Shown: positions 31,783 to 39,875 of the stretch, piece by piece
Position numbering within the stretch: the first letter of the stretch is position 1
How the letters are laid out: each line of letters opens with the position of its first letter
Assembly (NCBI GenBank): GCA_046290215.1
Contig: JBKAGC010000007.1
Span: forward strand, 1 to 41,850
Direction: 5' to 3'
Length of the DNA stretch: 41,850 bases
Source: JAHRVQ01 sp046290215
Lineage (GTDB): Bacteria; Pseudomonadota; Gammaproteobacteria; Pseudomonadales; Azotimanducaceae
The notes under the pieces: generated by a model
What the model saw: only the letters and a program-made list of their open reading frames with translations
Told to the model about the DNA's origin: nothing
Database searches by the model: none
Made by a program: the position numbers and the translations under genes

Positions 31783-34043
31783 CACCTAAGCCGGGGTTTA
31801 AGTACCCATGGCAAACTCCGCCTCAAGACGAAGCTGATCACGGATGATCGCCAAACGGCTTCTTTCCAACCGGCCATCATGGTAGTAAAAAATCGTTCAG
31901 ACTGAAGGTTCGCCATTGCCGGGTCCAAGGAGGGCCGCCAGTGTTCGCGCCAACCTTCGTCCACAGCTCGCTGCAGTTGTATCAGCGCCAGCTGGTCTTC
32001 ACCGCGAATGGCATGAATCCGCGCAAGATAATAACGATCCTCTGCCCAATATCGACCTGGATCATTCAGACGGTTTTGCAATGCATCTTCAGCCTGGGAC
32101 AGCAGCACCTCCGCTTCCTCGATATTCTCAGTAGCGTAAAGCTGGTTCGCCACGGCAATCCAAACCCGGACACGGAGACCGGCCGCGTATTCATCGTCAT
32201 TGCCGATGGTTCGCCCAGATTGTTCGGCTTTACGGTAGTCTGCCACCAACGTTGCCGTATTACCCTGATAATAATTTGCCAGGATACGATCATAGTCATC
32301 TTCCAGGTCGCCGGTTCTTGGCTGCTTAATTTCGTCCAGCAAAGCATCTACCTTGTCCATGTCACCGCCGGCAACATAACGACCAATGCGGAACCAGAGC
32401 ACTCTGGCATAATACTCGTCAGGCACAATTGGCAGAACCTTTTCAAACCAGAGGTCTGAACTTTCTAGCTCACCAATGTCGGCGTACAACTTCCCGATGT
32501 TCAACGCTAAATTCACATCATCATCACGCAGTTCATAAGCCTTTTTGTAGTAGCGTATCGCCTCACCAATCTGACCACTTCTAACACTCACCTGGCCAGC
32601 AAGTTCGTAGCCATGTGGATAGCTCGGATCCGCTTCAACCATCTGACTAAATAGGCGCATCACTTCAGCATCCCGACCCTGGGCAGAGTACATCTGCGCA
32701 AGGTTATAGGCAGCCACTGGCGATTTTGGGTCCAGCTCTACCGCTCTTTCATAAAGTGTCATCTTTTTACTTTTGTCTTCCTCTAACGAGGCGTACCACA
32801 TCACCGCCATGGCATAACTAGGATTTAGTGTCATGGCTCTTTCAAGCGCTGATCGCGCCTCAGCAATACGGTCAGAGAACTGACTCTCCAACAGACCAAG
32901 ACTTGCCCAGGCAATGCCAAGGTTAGCGTCCAGAGATAAGGCCTTGTCGACCGCAACCCTGGCAGCTTGCAGTTGACTGTCACGGTCGCCAAATTCGTAG
33001 CTGACGTTGAGCGTCAGGGCGTCAGCCAGGCCCGTATATGCCAGGGCGAAATTCGGATCAGCATCGATGGCCGCGTGAAAATAATCCGCCGCTGCGGCGA
33101 GGCTTGCCTTATTGCGCTTGGCCAATTCTTGTTGGCCGCGACCGTAAGCTACCAGCACTTCGGGATTGGTGGTTCGCACCACGTCGCCCTGACCACCGCC
33201 CGGCTTTTCACCCACCAGGGTGACCTTCAATTTTTCTGCGACAGCCGCAGAGATCTCATCTTGAATGCGAAACACATCGTTGTATTGACGCGTATAAGTT
33301 TCAGACCAGATGTGACCCCCGGTTGCCACATCAATGAGCTGTGCCGTGACGCGAATACTGTTATCCACATCGTTAACACGAATACTGCCTTCCAAAATGT
33401 TCGCCACATTGAGTTCGCGGCCAATCTCACTAATGTTGCGATTCACGCCCTTGTAAGCAAATGATGAGGTACGTGCCGCCACATGTAATTCAGGAACACG
33501 CGCCAATACGTTGAGCAATTCCTCGGATAAACCGTCGGCAAAAAATTGATCACTAGGATCAACGCTAAAACTATCGAAAGGCTTTACCGCAATGGAGTTC
33601 GCCAACACCGGCTCTTGATGTGCAAGCGCAGGCGCTGGGTCTGGCTGTAGTCCATCAGTGGCTACCACACCGGCATCCGCTACCGGCTCATCTTCCAGAG
33701 CCACCTGGACGAAAAACAATCCCACCACCAGCACACAAAGCACACCAACGATGGTCATATCTGCTTTGGAACCCAACAAGGGTTGATGTGCCTCACCATC
33801 GTCAAGATGAACACCATCCTTATCGAGGTCGAACATCCACGCCAAAATCAGGGCAAAGGGTAAGCCGGCAAAAAACGCGATCACCAAATAACGCAATACC
33901 GACTCGGGCAGGTTTAAGGTCGGGGAGATAATGTCTAATAATTGAATGATTGGCCAAATTGCCACAACGTAAAGCGTCGCCACACGAATCACGCGGCGAC
34001 GCTTTAGCTCTTCATAAAAATTGGCAATGGGATTTTGCGCCAT
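31782..34043 (-). CDS. TolB-like and tetratricopeptide membrane protein, C-terminus frameshifted
   Basis: A 753-aa protein. Seen: a short N-terminus FYEELKRRRVIRVATLYVV, two hydrophobic helices (about 20-70), a third (about 98-113), then a TolB-N-like/FlgO-like region SIAVKPFDSFSVDPSDQFFADGLSEELLNVLARV through LIDVATGGHIWSETY (given in parts), typical of TPR proteins with an adenylate cyclase-like layout but here without a cyclase domain. About six to eight TPR units follow (for example LDPKSPVAAYNLAQMYSAQG). After FFTTMMAG the frame seems wrong. Restoring one base near 31866-31872 gives LERSRLAIIRDQLRLEAEFA and a stop at 31798. It likely senses or organises protein partners at the inner membrane; role unknown. 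Confidence 0.85.
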   Translation of the reverse strand: MAQNPIANFYEELKRRRVIRVATLYVVAIWPIIQLLDIISPTLNLPESVLRYLVIAFFAGLPFALILAWMFDLDKDGVHLDDGEAHQPLLGSKADMTIVGVLCVLVVGLFFVQVALEDEPVADAGVVATDGLQPDPAPALAHQEPVLANSIAVKPFDSFSVDPSDQFFADGLSEELLNVLARVPELHVAARTSSFAYKGVNRNISEIGRELNVANILEGSIRVNDVDNSIRVTAQLIDVATGGHIWSETYTRQYNDVFRIQDEISAAVAEKLKVTLVGEKPGGGQGDVVRTTNPEVLVAYGRGQQELAKRNKASLAAAADYFHAAIDADPNFALAYTGLADALTLNVSYEFGDRDSQLQAARVAVDKALSLDANLGIAWASLGLLESQFSDRIAEARSALERAMTLNPSYAMAVMWYASLEEDKSKKMTLYERAVELDPKSPVAAYNLAQMYSAQGRDAEVMRLFSQMVEADPSYPHGYELAGQVSVRSGQIGEAIRYYKKAYELRDDDVNLALNIGKLYADIGELESSDLWFEKVLPIVPDEYYARVLWFRIGRYVAGGDMDKVDALLDEIKQPRTGDLEDDYDRILANYYQGNTATLVADYRKAEQSGRTIGNDDEYAAGLRVRVWIAVANQLYATENIEEAEVLLSQAEDALQNRLNDPGRYWAEDRYYLARIHAIRGEDQLALIQLQRAVDEGWREHWRPSLDPAMANLQSERFFTTMMAGWKEAVWRSSVISFVLRRSLPWVLKPRLR

Positions 34044-34052
34044 CTTCTTTGT

Positions 34053-34925
34053 TTAGCTCTCACTTAACTCTATGTTGCCGGACACCGTTCTAATGCCTAG
34101 CGTACCGCTACCATCACCTAATTGTGCGTGCAAAGATTGTTGGCCAAAGGCTTTCTTCACGGGGTCTCGACTCAAATCATTGTCGATGTCACCAGAAGTA
34201 GTGCGCGCCACAATGGTAAGGTTTTCTGGCGCTCCAAGCTTGATATTCACGTCGCCACTGACACTACTAAATTCTGCCTGTACATCGGTGAGAAAACTGG
34301 ACACAGCATTGATGTCGCCACTGATGGTTGAACTGCGAATTTGTTTTGCCCCGGTGACTTCTAGCTCAATCTCGCCGGACATGGTCTGGGCATCTGCATC
34401 CCCCTGGTGATTGCTGACTTCTAACTCACCGCTCGAGCTGCTAACGCGCAAATTGCCCTGGGTTTGATCTGAGCGAATGCTGCCGCTTACGGTCTTTAAA
34501 CTGATCTGACCGCGACCTTCGGAAAACTCTATGTCACCGCTGATGGAGCGAAGCTGCGCACCACCATGAACACCAATGACTTCGAGGTCAGTGGATACCG
34601 CGTCCACTGCCAGACGACTTGCCACAGGTATCATGATCACCAGATCCGAACCGTCCCCCCAATTTACATTGCCGCTTGGCATTTCAATCTCAATCTCGGT
34701 TTTGCTGCCGTTGACTTCAAAACGGAGACCCGTGGCTAGCTCATCCAGGTCCCCTTCTATTTGCACTTCAGCCTCAGACCAACCCTCAATACGCAGCTCA
34801 CCACGGAGATTCTTAATCTTCACCAGGCCGTTAGCAGCAACGGCTCGAGTCTCCTCGACCTCCTCGGCATAGCCCTGGGCACAAAGGCCCAGCAGCAAAC
34901 ATAACAATAAGGTGATACGCATCAT
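34053..34925 (-). CDS. DUF4097 family secreted beta-strand repeat protein
   Basis: A 290-aa exported protein with a signal peptide (about 1-20, ending QGYA). The body is a series of short beta repeats with the core SGDI or SGSI: LRSISGDIEF, LKTVSGSIRS, VSSSSGELEV, AQTMSGEIEL, SSTISGDINA, FSSVSGDVNI, ARTTSGDIDN and IRTVSGNIEL. This pattern marks the DUF4097 (putative adhesin) family. It starts with two adjacent ATGs at 34925. It is 9 bp upstream of the TolB/TPR gene and probably the first gene of that operon. Its NG-repeat relative lies at 8862-9479. Function is unknown; envelope-stress roles are suspected for some relatives. Confidence 0.85.
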   Translation of the reverse strand: MMRITLLLCLLLGLCAQGYAEEVEETRAVAANGLVKIKNLRGELRIEGWSEAEVQIEGDLDELATGLRFEVNGSKTEIEIEMPSGNVNWGDGSDLVIMIPVASRLAVDAVSTDLEVIGVHGGAQLRSISGDIEFSEGRGQISLKTVSGSIRSDQTQGNLRVSSSSGELEVSNHQGDADAQTMSGEIELEVTGAKQIRSSTISGDINAVSSFLTDVQAEFSSVSGDVNIKLGAPENLTIVARTTSGDIDNDLSRDPVKKAFGQQSLHAQLGDGSGTLGIRTVSGNIELSES

Positions 34926-35009
34926 GGGTCATTTCCCAATTCAATCCTGTGACGTTAACGATTAGACGACCTTTGCCACAAGTTCGTTTAAATTACCCGG
35001 CGGGCCCTG

Positions 35010-35261
35010 CTAATCAAGGCTATCCAATATCTGATCCAAATGGGCCGCTGTTACGCCGTGGTAAAAAGCCGCACCGAGAGGCTTCACATTCGGCCCCCGT
35101 TCGCAGTGGCCAAAACACACTGATGCTTTAACCTCACAAGCCAGACCCCGCGCCGCAATCTTACTTTCCAGTAATGGAATCAAGTCTAAACTACCGCGGC
35201 CACCGCATGAGGGCTGGCCGCCAGTTTTACGAATATTGGTGCAAACAAATAGGCGCTGCAT
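35010..35261 (-). CDS. thin thioredoxin-like [2Fe-2S] ferredoxin
   Basis: An 83-aa protein with the thioredoxin-like ferredoxin layout: LFVCTNIRKTGGQPSCGGRG and SVCFGHCERGPNV, giving probable cluster ligands Cys7, Cys19, Cys49 and Cys53. Cys42 is extra. Such proteins transfer electrons or mature metal sites in the cytoplasm; similar domains occur in NuoE and in Azotobacter Shethna-type ferredoxin. It begins 3 bp after the stop of the cupin gene and is thus very likely co-translated with it. No reductase is adjacent. Confidence 0.87.
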   Translation of the reverse strand: MQRLFVCTNIRKTGGQPSCGGRGSLDLIPLLESKIAARGLACEVKASVCFGHCERGPNVKPLGAAFYHGVTAAHLDQILDSLD

Positions 35262-35264
35262 CTT

Positions 35265-35777
35265 CTACTGTTTGATGATGAGTTTGTCGCAGGATTTACC
35301 CTGGGCGGCACAAAGGCCCTGATAGGCTTTAAGAATACTTTGCGCGTCGGTCACACCGGTAATGTTGTTGTCATCATCCACATTCACATTTGCGCCATAG
35401 ATGGAAAACCAGACGTCCGCCGGTTCATCGCCAACCACCAGGGTATGAACTGAGTGGGCAGGCTCATACAGGTACGATCCCGCGGTATTTTGGTATTCGG
35501 GATACTCTTCATAAAACCAACAACCGCTAAAGGTAACGGCGAAAACCGGCCCGGTATGGTAGTGCTTACTGACTCGTTGGCCCGCGGCAAACCGGGTTCG
35601 CAACACCCACAGGCCCTGATTTAAGTCCACCTGCAACAATTGGATTTGTGAACCATCGCCGGCGTCAACAAACGGTAGGTCTGACTCACCAATGTGTATC
35701 GCCTCGGTCAAACCATGGGCGGGGATCATGCCTCCTGGCACTTCGTGTTGAATGGATTCGTTGAGATTTTCAGACAT
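35265..35777 (-). CDS. cupin family dioxygenase-like protein (2,4'-dihydroxyacetophenone dioxygenase type)
   Basis: A 170-aa single-domain cupin. Seen: the metal motif RVSKHYHTGPVFAVTFSG (with His residues spaced as in cupin motif 1, HxH...) and SYLYEPAHSVHTLVV (motif 2 His). The sequence style resembles the 2,4'-dihydroxyacetophenone dioxygenase and acetylacetone-cleaving enzyme group, which cut a C-C bond using oxygen and a single iron. The substrate is unknown. It is followed by a ferredoxin gene with a 3-bp gap and is divergent from the amidohydrolase, so the three may work in one catabolic route (inference). Confidence 0.8.
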   Translation of the reverse strand: MSENLNESIQHEVPGGMIPAHGLTEAIHIGESDLPFVDAGDGSQIQLLQVDLNQGLWVLRTRFAAGQRVSKHYHTGPVFAVTFSGCWFYEEYPEYQNTAGSYLYEPAHSVHTLVVGDEPADVWFSIYGANVNVDDDNNITGVTDAQSILKAYQGLCAAQGKSCDKLIIKQ

Positions 35778-35920
35778 GCTAGCTCCAAAAAAGATCAGTT
35801 TGGCTCACGATTTACCCTCGCCATTCTTGCTTGGCCACAGGCGCAAAAGCAACTGCCGAAACCATTATGCCTTGCGCCGCAAATTATCTTCGCGCTAATG
35901 TGCTGAAAAAGGAGGGGATT

Positions 35921-37099
35921 ATGACTTACACACCAGATACCAGACCATTTTACGACGCCGACAGTCACATTATGGAGTTGCCAGACTTTCTTAAAAAGTA
36001 TGCCGACCCAGGGATCCGCGATGATCTGCCGGAAGTGAGCTACAGCGCCTCACTGGTAACCGACGAAGAGGTGCAAGTCATTATGGACCAGGGCGGCCAA
36101 CACTCTCCTGAACATATTGCCAGCATGAAAGCCCTGGGGGATGACTTGATTGCCAGGTCCAAGGAAATCCAGGCCCTCGGCGCTTTCAACAAAGATGACC
36201 GCAAAGTGGCCCTGGATATGTTGGGGTTCAAAAAGCAATTGGTATTCGCCACCCACAGCGTTGCCCTGCCCTTTCACCCCAGCTCCAAAAAGCCCTGGGA
36301 TCTACGCTATGGCGCTGCCCGCGCCCATAACCGTCACATGGTAGATTTTTGTAGCGATGATGATCGCTTAATGGGTGTTGGCGTTGTGCCTCTGGACAAT
36401 CCAGCCATGGCTATAGCCGAGGCCGAATGGGCCATCGACGCTGGTCTGGAAGCCATCTGGGTACCCCATCGCGCGCCGCTGGAGATTTCTCCGGGCCATG
36501 TGGATCTGGAACCATTCTGGCAACTACTTGCGGCCTCTGGTGTGCCATTTTTGTTGCATGTGGGCGGCTCCCCCCTGCAAGCATTGAAAGCCTGGAGCAA
36601 CAATGGTCGCGCGCCGGTTCAAGACTGGATGGGTGGCGGCGAGAATGTTCGCACCAAGGACGCTACCGTTATGCACCAACCGCCAGAAACCTTTATTAGC
36701 ATGTTGATGATGGACGGCGTATTTGCCCGCAACCCCAAACTCAAAGGTGCCGCAGTGGAGCTTGGTGCCGGCTGGGTGCCGGAACTGCTCAAGCGCCTGG
36801 ATTGGGTTGCAAAGATTTACGGACGGGTTGATGAGTCCGTCAGGTTCGAGCGACCACCGAGTCAGCAGCTGACGGAGCAAATGGGCTTCACACCATTTCC
36901 CCACGAGGATGTGGCGTCATTAATCGCGCAATCGAATGAGGACTTGTATCTGTTTTCCAGCGACTATCCCCATGTGGAAGGCGGCCGCGACCCCATTGGT
37001 AAGTTCTCAGGTCACCTGGCGGAATCACCAGAACCTGTGCAAGATAAATTCTTTAGCGAGAACTTTCTCCGGTTGTTTCCAGAGGCCAGGGTCGCCTGA
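35921..37099 (+). CDS. amidohydrolase family protein (amidohydrolase_2, decarboxylase-like)
   Basis: Metal-dependent TIM-barrel hydrolase or decarboxylase of 392 aa. Seen: N-terminal DADSHIME (DxH metal pair), the His in PFLLHVGGSP, and the C-terminal SSDYPHVEGGRDPIGKF with the catalytic Asp. This matches the ACMS-decarboxylase-like amidohydrolase group often found in aromatic or steroid catabolism. Start set at ATG 35921 with strong AAGGAGGGG upstream; the in-frame extension to 35831 is unsupported. It faces away from the cupin/ferredoxin pair. Confidence 0.9.
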   Translation: MTYTPDTRPFYDADSHIMELPDFLKKYADPGIRDDLPEVSYSASLVTDEEVQVIMDQGGQHSPEHIASMKALGDDLIARSKEIQALGAFNKDDRKVALDMLGFKKQLVFATHSVALPFHPSSKKPWDLRYGAARAHNRHMVDFCSDDDRLMGVGVVPLDNPAMAIAEAEWAIDAGLEAIWVPHRAPLEISPGHVDLEPFWQLLAASGVPFLLHVGGSPLQALKAWSNNGRAPVQDWMGGGENVRTKDATVMHQPPETFISMLMMDGVFARNPKLKGAAVELGAGWVPELLKRLDWVAKIYGRVDESVRFERPPSQQLTEQMGFTPFPHEDVASLIAQSNEDLYLFSSDYPHVEGGRDPIGKFSGHLAESPEPVQDKFFSENFLRLFPEARVA

Positions 37100-37112
37100 A
37101 CTAAATGCTTTA

Positions 37113-38024
37113 TCAACCCGGGCTCTTGAAGTGAAATAGCTTCAGGGCCCGCTCCGGGTAGCGGTCGACAAACTCCGGGCTGACCGGGAACTCCGCTACC
37201 AGGCGAAAGTTACTCTGATGCCGCTGCATCAGGTTTGGCAAGTAGTCAGAACCCAGGTAAGGGCTGTTTAAGCTGGCAATGATATCAGCGCCCGGCAACA
37301 CGAGTTTGTGTAGTTTCTTGAGAATCGCGCCGTAGTCTTTCTCTGCATCAAAACTACCCCGCTGCCGGGTTGGCGGATCAATAATGATGGTGTCATAGCG
37401 GCCAAATTGTTGCAGCCTGCCCCAGGACTTAAATAGGTTGTGGGGCATTGCCCGGACGCGGCGCAACTCGTGTTGGTTTAACTCATGGTTACGCGTACCC
37501 CACTGAATGGCCGGCTTGCTCATATCCAGACTCACCACTTGCCTCGCGCCCCCTGCCAGCGCCGCCACCGAAAGTGAGCAGGTGTAAGCAAACAGATTAA
37601 GGACATTTTTGTCCTTAGAGTAGGATTTGAGCCAGTGGCGAAGCGGCCGCATATCTAAAAACAGGCCGGCGTTCTGGTTTACCCCAGGCTGAACTTCATA
37701 GCGAACGTCGTTCTCAGTCACGATGGTGCAATCAATGGCTTCCCCGGCAAGGACCTCCGAGGTTGCACCTTTGCTAGACCGGAGCTGGTAAACGAGGCTC
37801 TTGATTTGACTGTGTGAATCCACAGCCAGCAGGGCCGCTTGTAAGTCTTCAAGCTGAGCAATCTCACTGTAGCCAGTGAGTAATAGTACCGGCGGATACC
37901 AATCTAGATTGATATGCTCGAGACCCTCATACATGTGACCGCGGCCATGGAACACACGTCGAGGTTCAGCTTGTTCAGTGGCGAAAAATGCCCTGGCCTG
38001 ATCAGTTAACGCTTGATAACTCAC
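37113..38024 (-). CDS. class I SAM-dependent rRNA-type methyltransferase (RlmK/RlmI-like)
   Basis: Predicted methyltransferase acting on RNA, probably 23S rRNA. Seen in 303 aa: AdoMet motif VLNLFAYTCSLSVAALAGGA, VVSLDMSKPAIQWGTRNHELN, and the target-base motif IIIDPPTRQRGSF (DPPT, as in the RlmK half of E. coli YcbY/RlmL). It lacks an N-terminal THUMP or PUA domain, so the exact base is unknown. Start is a GTG at 38024 without a clear ribosome-binding site. It is 16 bp after the Bax-like gene in the same direction and nearly touches the convergent amidohydrolase gene. Confidence 0.85.
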   Translation of the reverse strand: MSYQALTDQARAFFATEQAEPRRVFHGRGHMYEGLEHINLDWYPPVLLLTGYSEIAQLEDLQAALLAVDSHSQIKSLVYQLRSSKGATSEVLAGEAIDCTIVTENDVRYEVQPGVNQNAGLFLDMRPLRHWLKSYSKDKNVLNLFAYTCSLSVAALAGGARQVVSLDMSKPAIQWGTRNHELNQHELRRVRAMPHNLFKSWGRLQQFGRYDTIIIDPPTRQRGSFDAEKDYGAILKKLHKLVLPGADIIASLNSPYLGSDYLPNLMQRHQSNFRLVAEFPVSPEFVDRYPERALKLFHFKSPG

Positions 38025-38040
38025 GCTCTGAGGAAGGCTG

Positions 38041-38865
38041 TTAGGCCTGATCCCCAGAGTTGAAGCGGGACAATTTGTTGTAGCGGATCATGTTCTGGAT
38101 TTCTTCCACGTAGGCAAAGCCGCGTTCAGAATAGCGTTCAAGACCAGATGCGAGTTCCGCGCCGGATACTGGCTGGTTGCGGCGGCGCCCTTCTGCACGC
38201 AATTCACGGAAGCCTTCATAGGCGTTATGGGTGTTCAAAGTGCGCACATAATAACGAACCGATTGCGCTACATCAGCGAAAGTGGCCACTTCGTGACTTA
38301 AACCCACAGTACGACGCAAAGGAGTCACACCGCAGCCCTCATAAAAACACCAGATACCAAAATAATTATTCGCCTGGGTAGCGAATCGTGACGTACCCCA
38401 GCCAGATTCCTTAGCTGCCTGGGCAACCACCAGCGACGCTGGCACCGTGTCCACTCGACGCAGCAAGCTTCCGATGCGCACAGCATCACGCTTGTCTTGT
38501 TGGCCTTTGAGGCGATAACGACGCTCAATTTTACTTAACGCCGCTCGCTCAGAATCCAACAGCGCGCCACCCTCGAGCAAACGCATCGCCAATTGGCCAA
38601 GCCAGCGCCGCTCTTTGCGAACTTCCTCATTTGCCTCATGAATCATCGGCAGAAGGAAATCATAAAAGGCTTGTTTACGATCAGGCGTGTGTCGAATCGA
38701 GGCGAACTCCGGCGCGGGCTGTTGAACACGGCCGAGGGTAACTGCCGCAGGGTGAAAAATATCGGCATCAATTACTGTGTCGTGGGTGCGAGGGGCCGCA
38801 GCGTCTTCCATAGGAAATAAAACGGCAGCCAAACCGACAATTGTTAAAATGAAAAATGAACGCAT
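38041..38865 (-). CDS. Bax-like glucosaminidase-domain protein
   Basis: Predicted periplasmic peptidoglycan hydrolase of 274 aa, related to E. coli Bax and the glucosaminidase (LytG/FlgJ-type) family. Seen: hydrophobic N-terminus (about 4-18, signal peptide or anchor), then a helical region and the catalytic-type segment PASLVVAQAAKESGWGTSRF with the general-acid Glu, NYFGIWCF, and ATFADVAQSVRYYVRTLNTH. An extra Cys pair (CFYEGC) lies near the active site. It is 16 bp upstream of the RNA methyltransferase gene. It begins 39 bp after a hairpin at 38905-38940. Confidence 0.88.
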   Translation of the reverse strand: MRSFFILTIVGLAAVLFPMEDAAAPRTHDTVIDADIFHPAAVTLGRVQQPAPEFASIRHTPDRKQAFYDFLLPMIHEANEEVRKERRWLGQLAMRLLEGGALLDSERAALSKIERRYRLKGQQDKRDAVRIGSLLRRVDTVPASLVVAQAAKESGWGTSRFATQANNYFGIWCFYEGCGVTPLRRTVGLSHEVATFADVAQSVRYYVRTLNTHNAYEGFRELRAEGRRRNQPVSGAELASGLERYSERGFAYVEEIQNMIRYNKLSRFNSGDQA

Positions 38866-38904
38866 ACCTGGAGCGGGGGTGAAAATTTGGCGGCATTCTA
38901 GTGA

Positions 38905-38940
38905 GAAAATGAAGAAACCTCCAGACTTTCCTCCATTTTC
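38905..38940. other. imperfect hairpin in the leader of the Bax-like gene
   Basis: GAAAATG (38905-38911) pairs with CATTTTC (38934-38940). An inner GAAA/TTTC stem follows with a small internal loop. It lies in an AT-rich 210-bp stretch (38866-39075) upstream of the Bax-like gene, which otherwise shows no gene. It could be part of the 5' untranslated region on the minus strand; function is unproven. Confidence 0.35.
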
Positions 38941-39075
38941 TTAGATCATTTCATTATCGTTAAATATCAATAATATAGCGAGTATGCGAGGTTTATTCCT
39001 TACTGAAATATGAAGGAAAGCTGTAGAAATAGACGTGATATCGCGCTATTCAGCACCACAATAGGGTTTGTTGCG

Positions 39076-39786
39076 CTACGACGCTGCCGCCAGGGATCTT
39101 GGTAAATTCTCGTATCGATCCGGTGCAGTGATGGCCAATTCTTGCTGAACTTGTGCCAGGGGCTGGGAGAGCTTTTGCTCCCACCACTGACCTGGTAACC
39201 ACCTGGCGCGTCGCCCCATTTGATAGGCTTGCCACATGCTCTTAAAAATTGCTGCGCCGTAAGCTTTACGCAATTTCAAGCCGCCCATGAGGGCGATAAA
39301 ACCGAGCCCGCGATTCTGGGTTTGAGCGTAAGTGAACGCCAACAAACAGGCTTCTCCAGCTACGTCGCGGCCAAAACCACTCACCGTATGCCAGAGATCA
39401 TGCTGGTCACGGAGTCGTAATGCGTAAGTTTCAAGTGCTGGATCTGCAAATCGTTCTTCCTGATTCACCTCGCTGGCAGCTTTGAGGCCATCCGCGGTGA
39501 TATTGCCCTCTTCCATAAACTTCAAATAAGCACGACCCAAACTGCCATCCGGTAGCTGCCGCAGGTAGTTCCGATCAGCAAGCACATCGATCAGGGCCCG
39601 TTCTTGCGCCAATATGGCGCCTGCTTGTGGCGTGGACTTAAAGCGCGCGTAACCTCGCTCCACTGAATCACCGGCCAATGCCTGGATGATGATAAATACC
39701 TCTTCTGTCGCCTCTGGGTTTTTCAGCAAACGTCCCATGGCACCCATTGCCACCAGCGGCTGCATCTTTCTACGTATCTGGGTCAT
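39076..39786 (-). CDS. Coq4 family protein
   Basis: Homologue of the ubiquinone-biosynthesis protein Coq4, 236 aa, cytoplasmic or membrane-peripheral. Seen: HDLWHTVSGFGRDVAGE, an exact HDxxHx11E zinc/metal motif that defines the family, followed by a helical region with AFTYAQTQNRGLGFIALMGG and a basic stretch MGRRARWLPGQWW. Known Coq4 organises or decarboxylates a quinone precursor. Many bacteria carry Coq4-like proteins of unproven role. It is divergent from a TetR regulator across 89 bp containing two dyad sites, so it is probably controlled by it. No other ubi gene is near. Confidence 0.9.
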   Translation of the reverse strand: MTQIRRKMQPLVAMGAMGRLLKNPEATEEVFIIIQALAGDSVERGYARFKSTPQAGAILAQERALIDVLADRNYLRQLPDGSLGRAYLKFMEEGNITADGLKAASEVNQEERFADPALETYALRLRDQHDLWHTVSGFGRDVAGEACLLAFTYAQTQNRGLGFIALMGGLKLRKAYGAAIFKSMWQAYQMGRRARWLPGQWWEQKLSQPLAQVQQELAITAPDRYENLPRSLAAAS

Positions 39787-39809
39787 ATGGCAATCTCTAA
39801 AACTTACGC

Positions 39810-39854
39810 TATTAACAAGAATGTTAATAATAGTCCTGTTAACATTAATGTCAA
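39810..39854. promoter_or_regulatory. two tandem dyad operators between coq4-like and tetR genes
   Basis: Site 1: TATTAACA-AGAA-TGTTAATA (39810-39829), perfect 8-bp arms. Site 2: TTAACA-TTAA-TGTCAA (39839-39854), the same dyad with one mismatch. Centres are 27 bp apart. They fill the region between the divergent starts (39786 and 39876), as expected for operators of the TetR-family protein encoded next to them. Direct binding is inferred. Confidence 0.7.
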
Positions 39855-39875
39855 TACTGCAATCAGGCTCCCAAT

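Noticed and set aside
32967..33464. 165-codon open frame on the plus strand
   Set aside because: Antisense to the TolB domain coding region, with low-quality protein sequence and no ribosome-binding site.
38866..39075. Possible small RNA or gene in the AT-rich gap
   Set aside because: Only an imperfect hairpin is visible; no convincing promoter, terminator or open frame.
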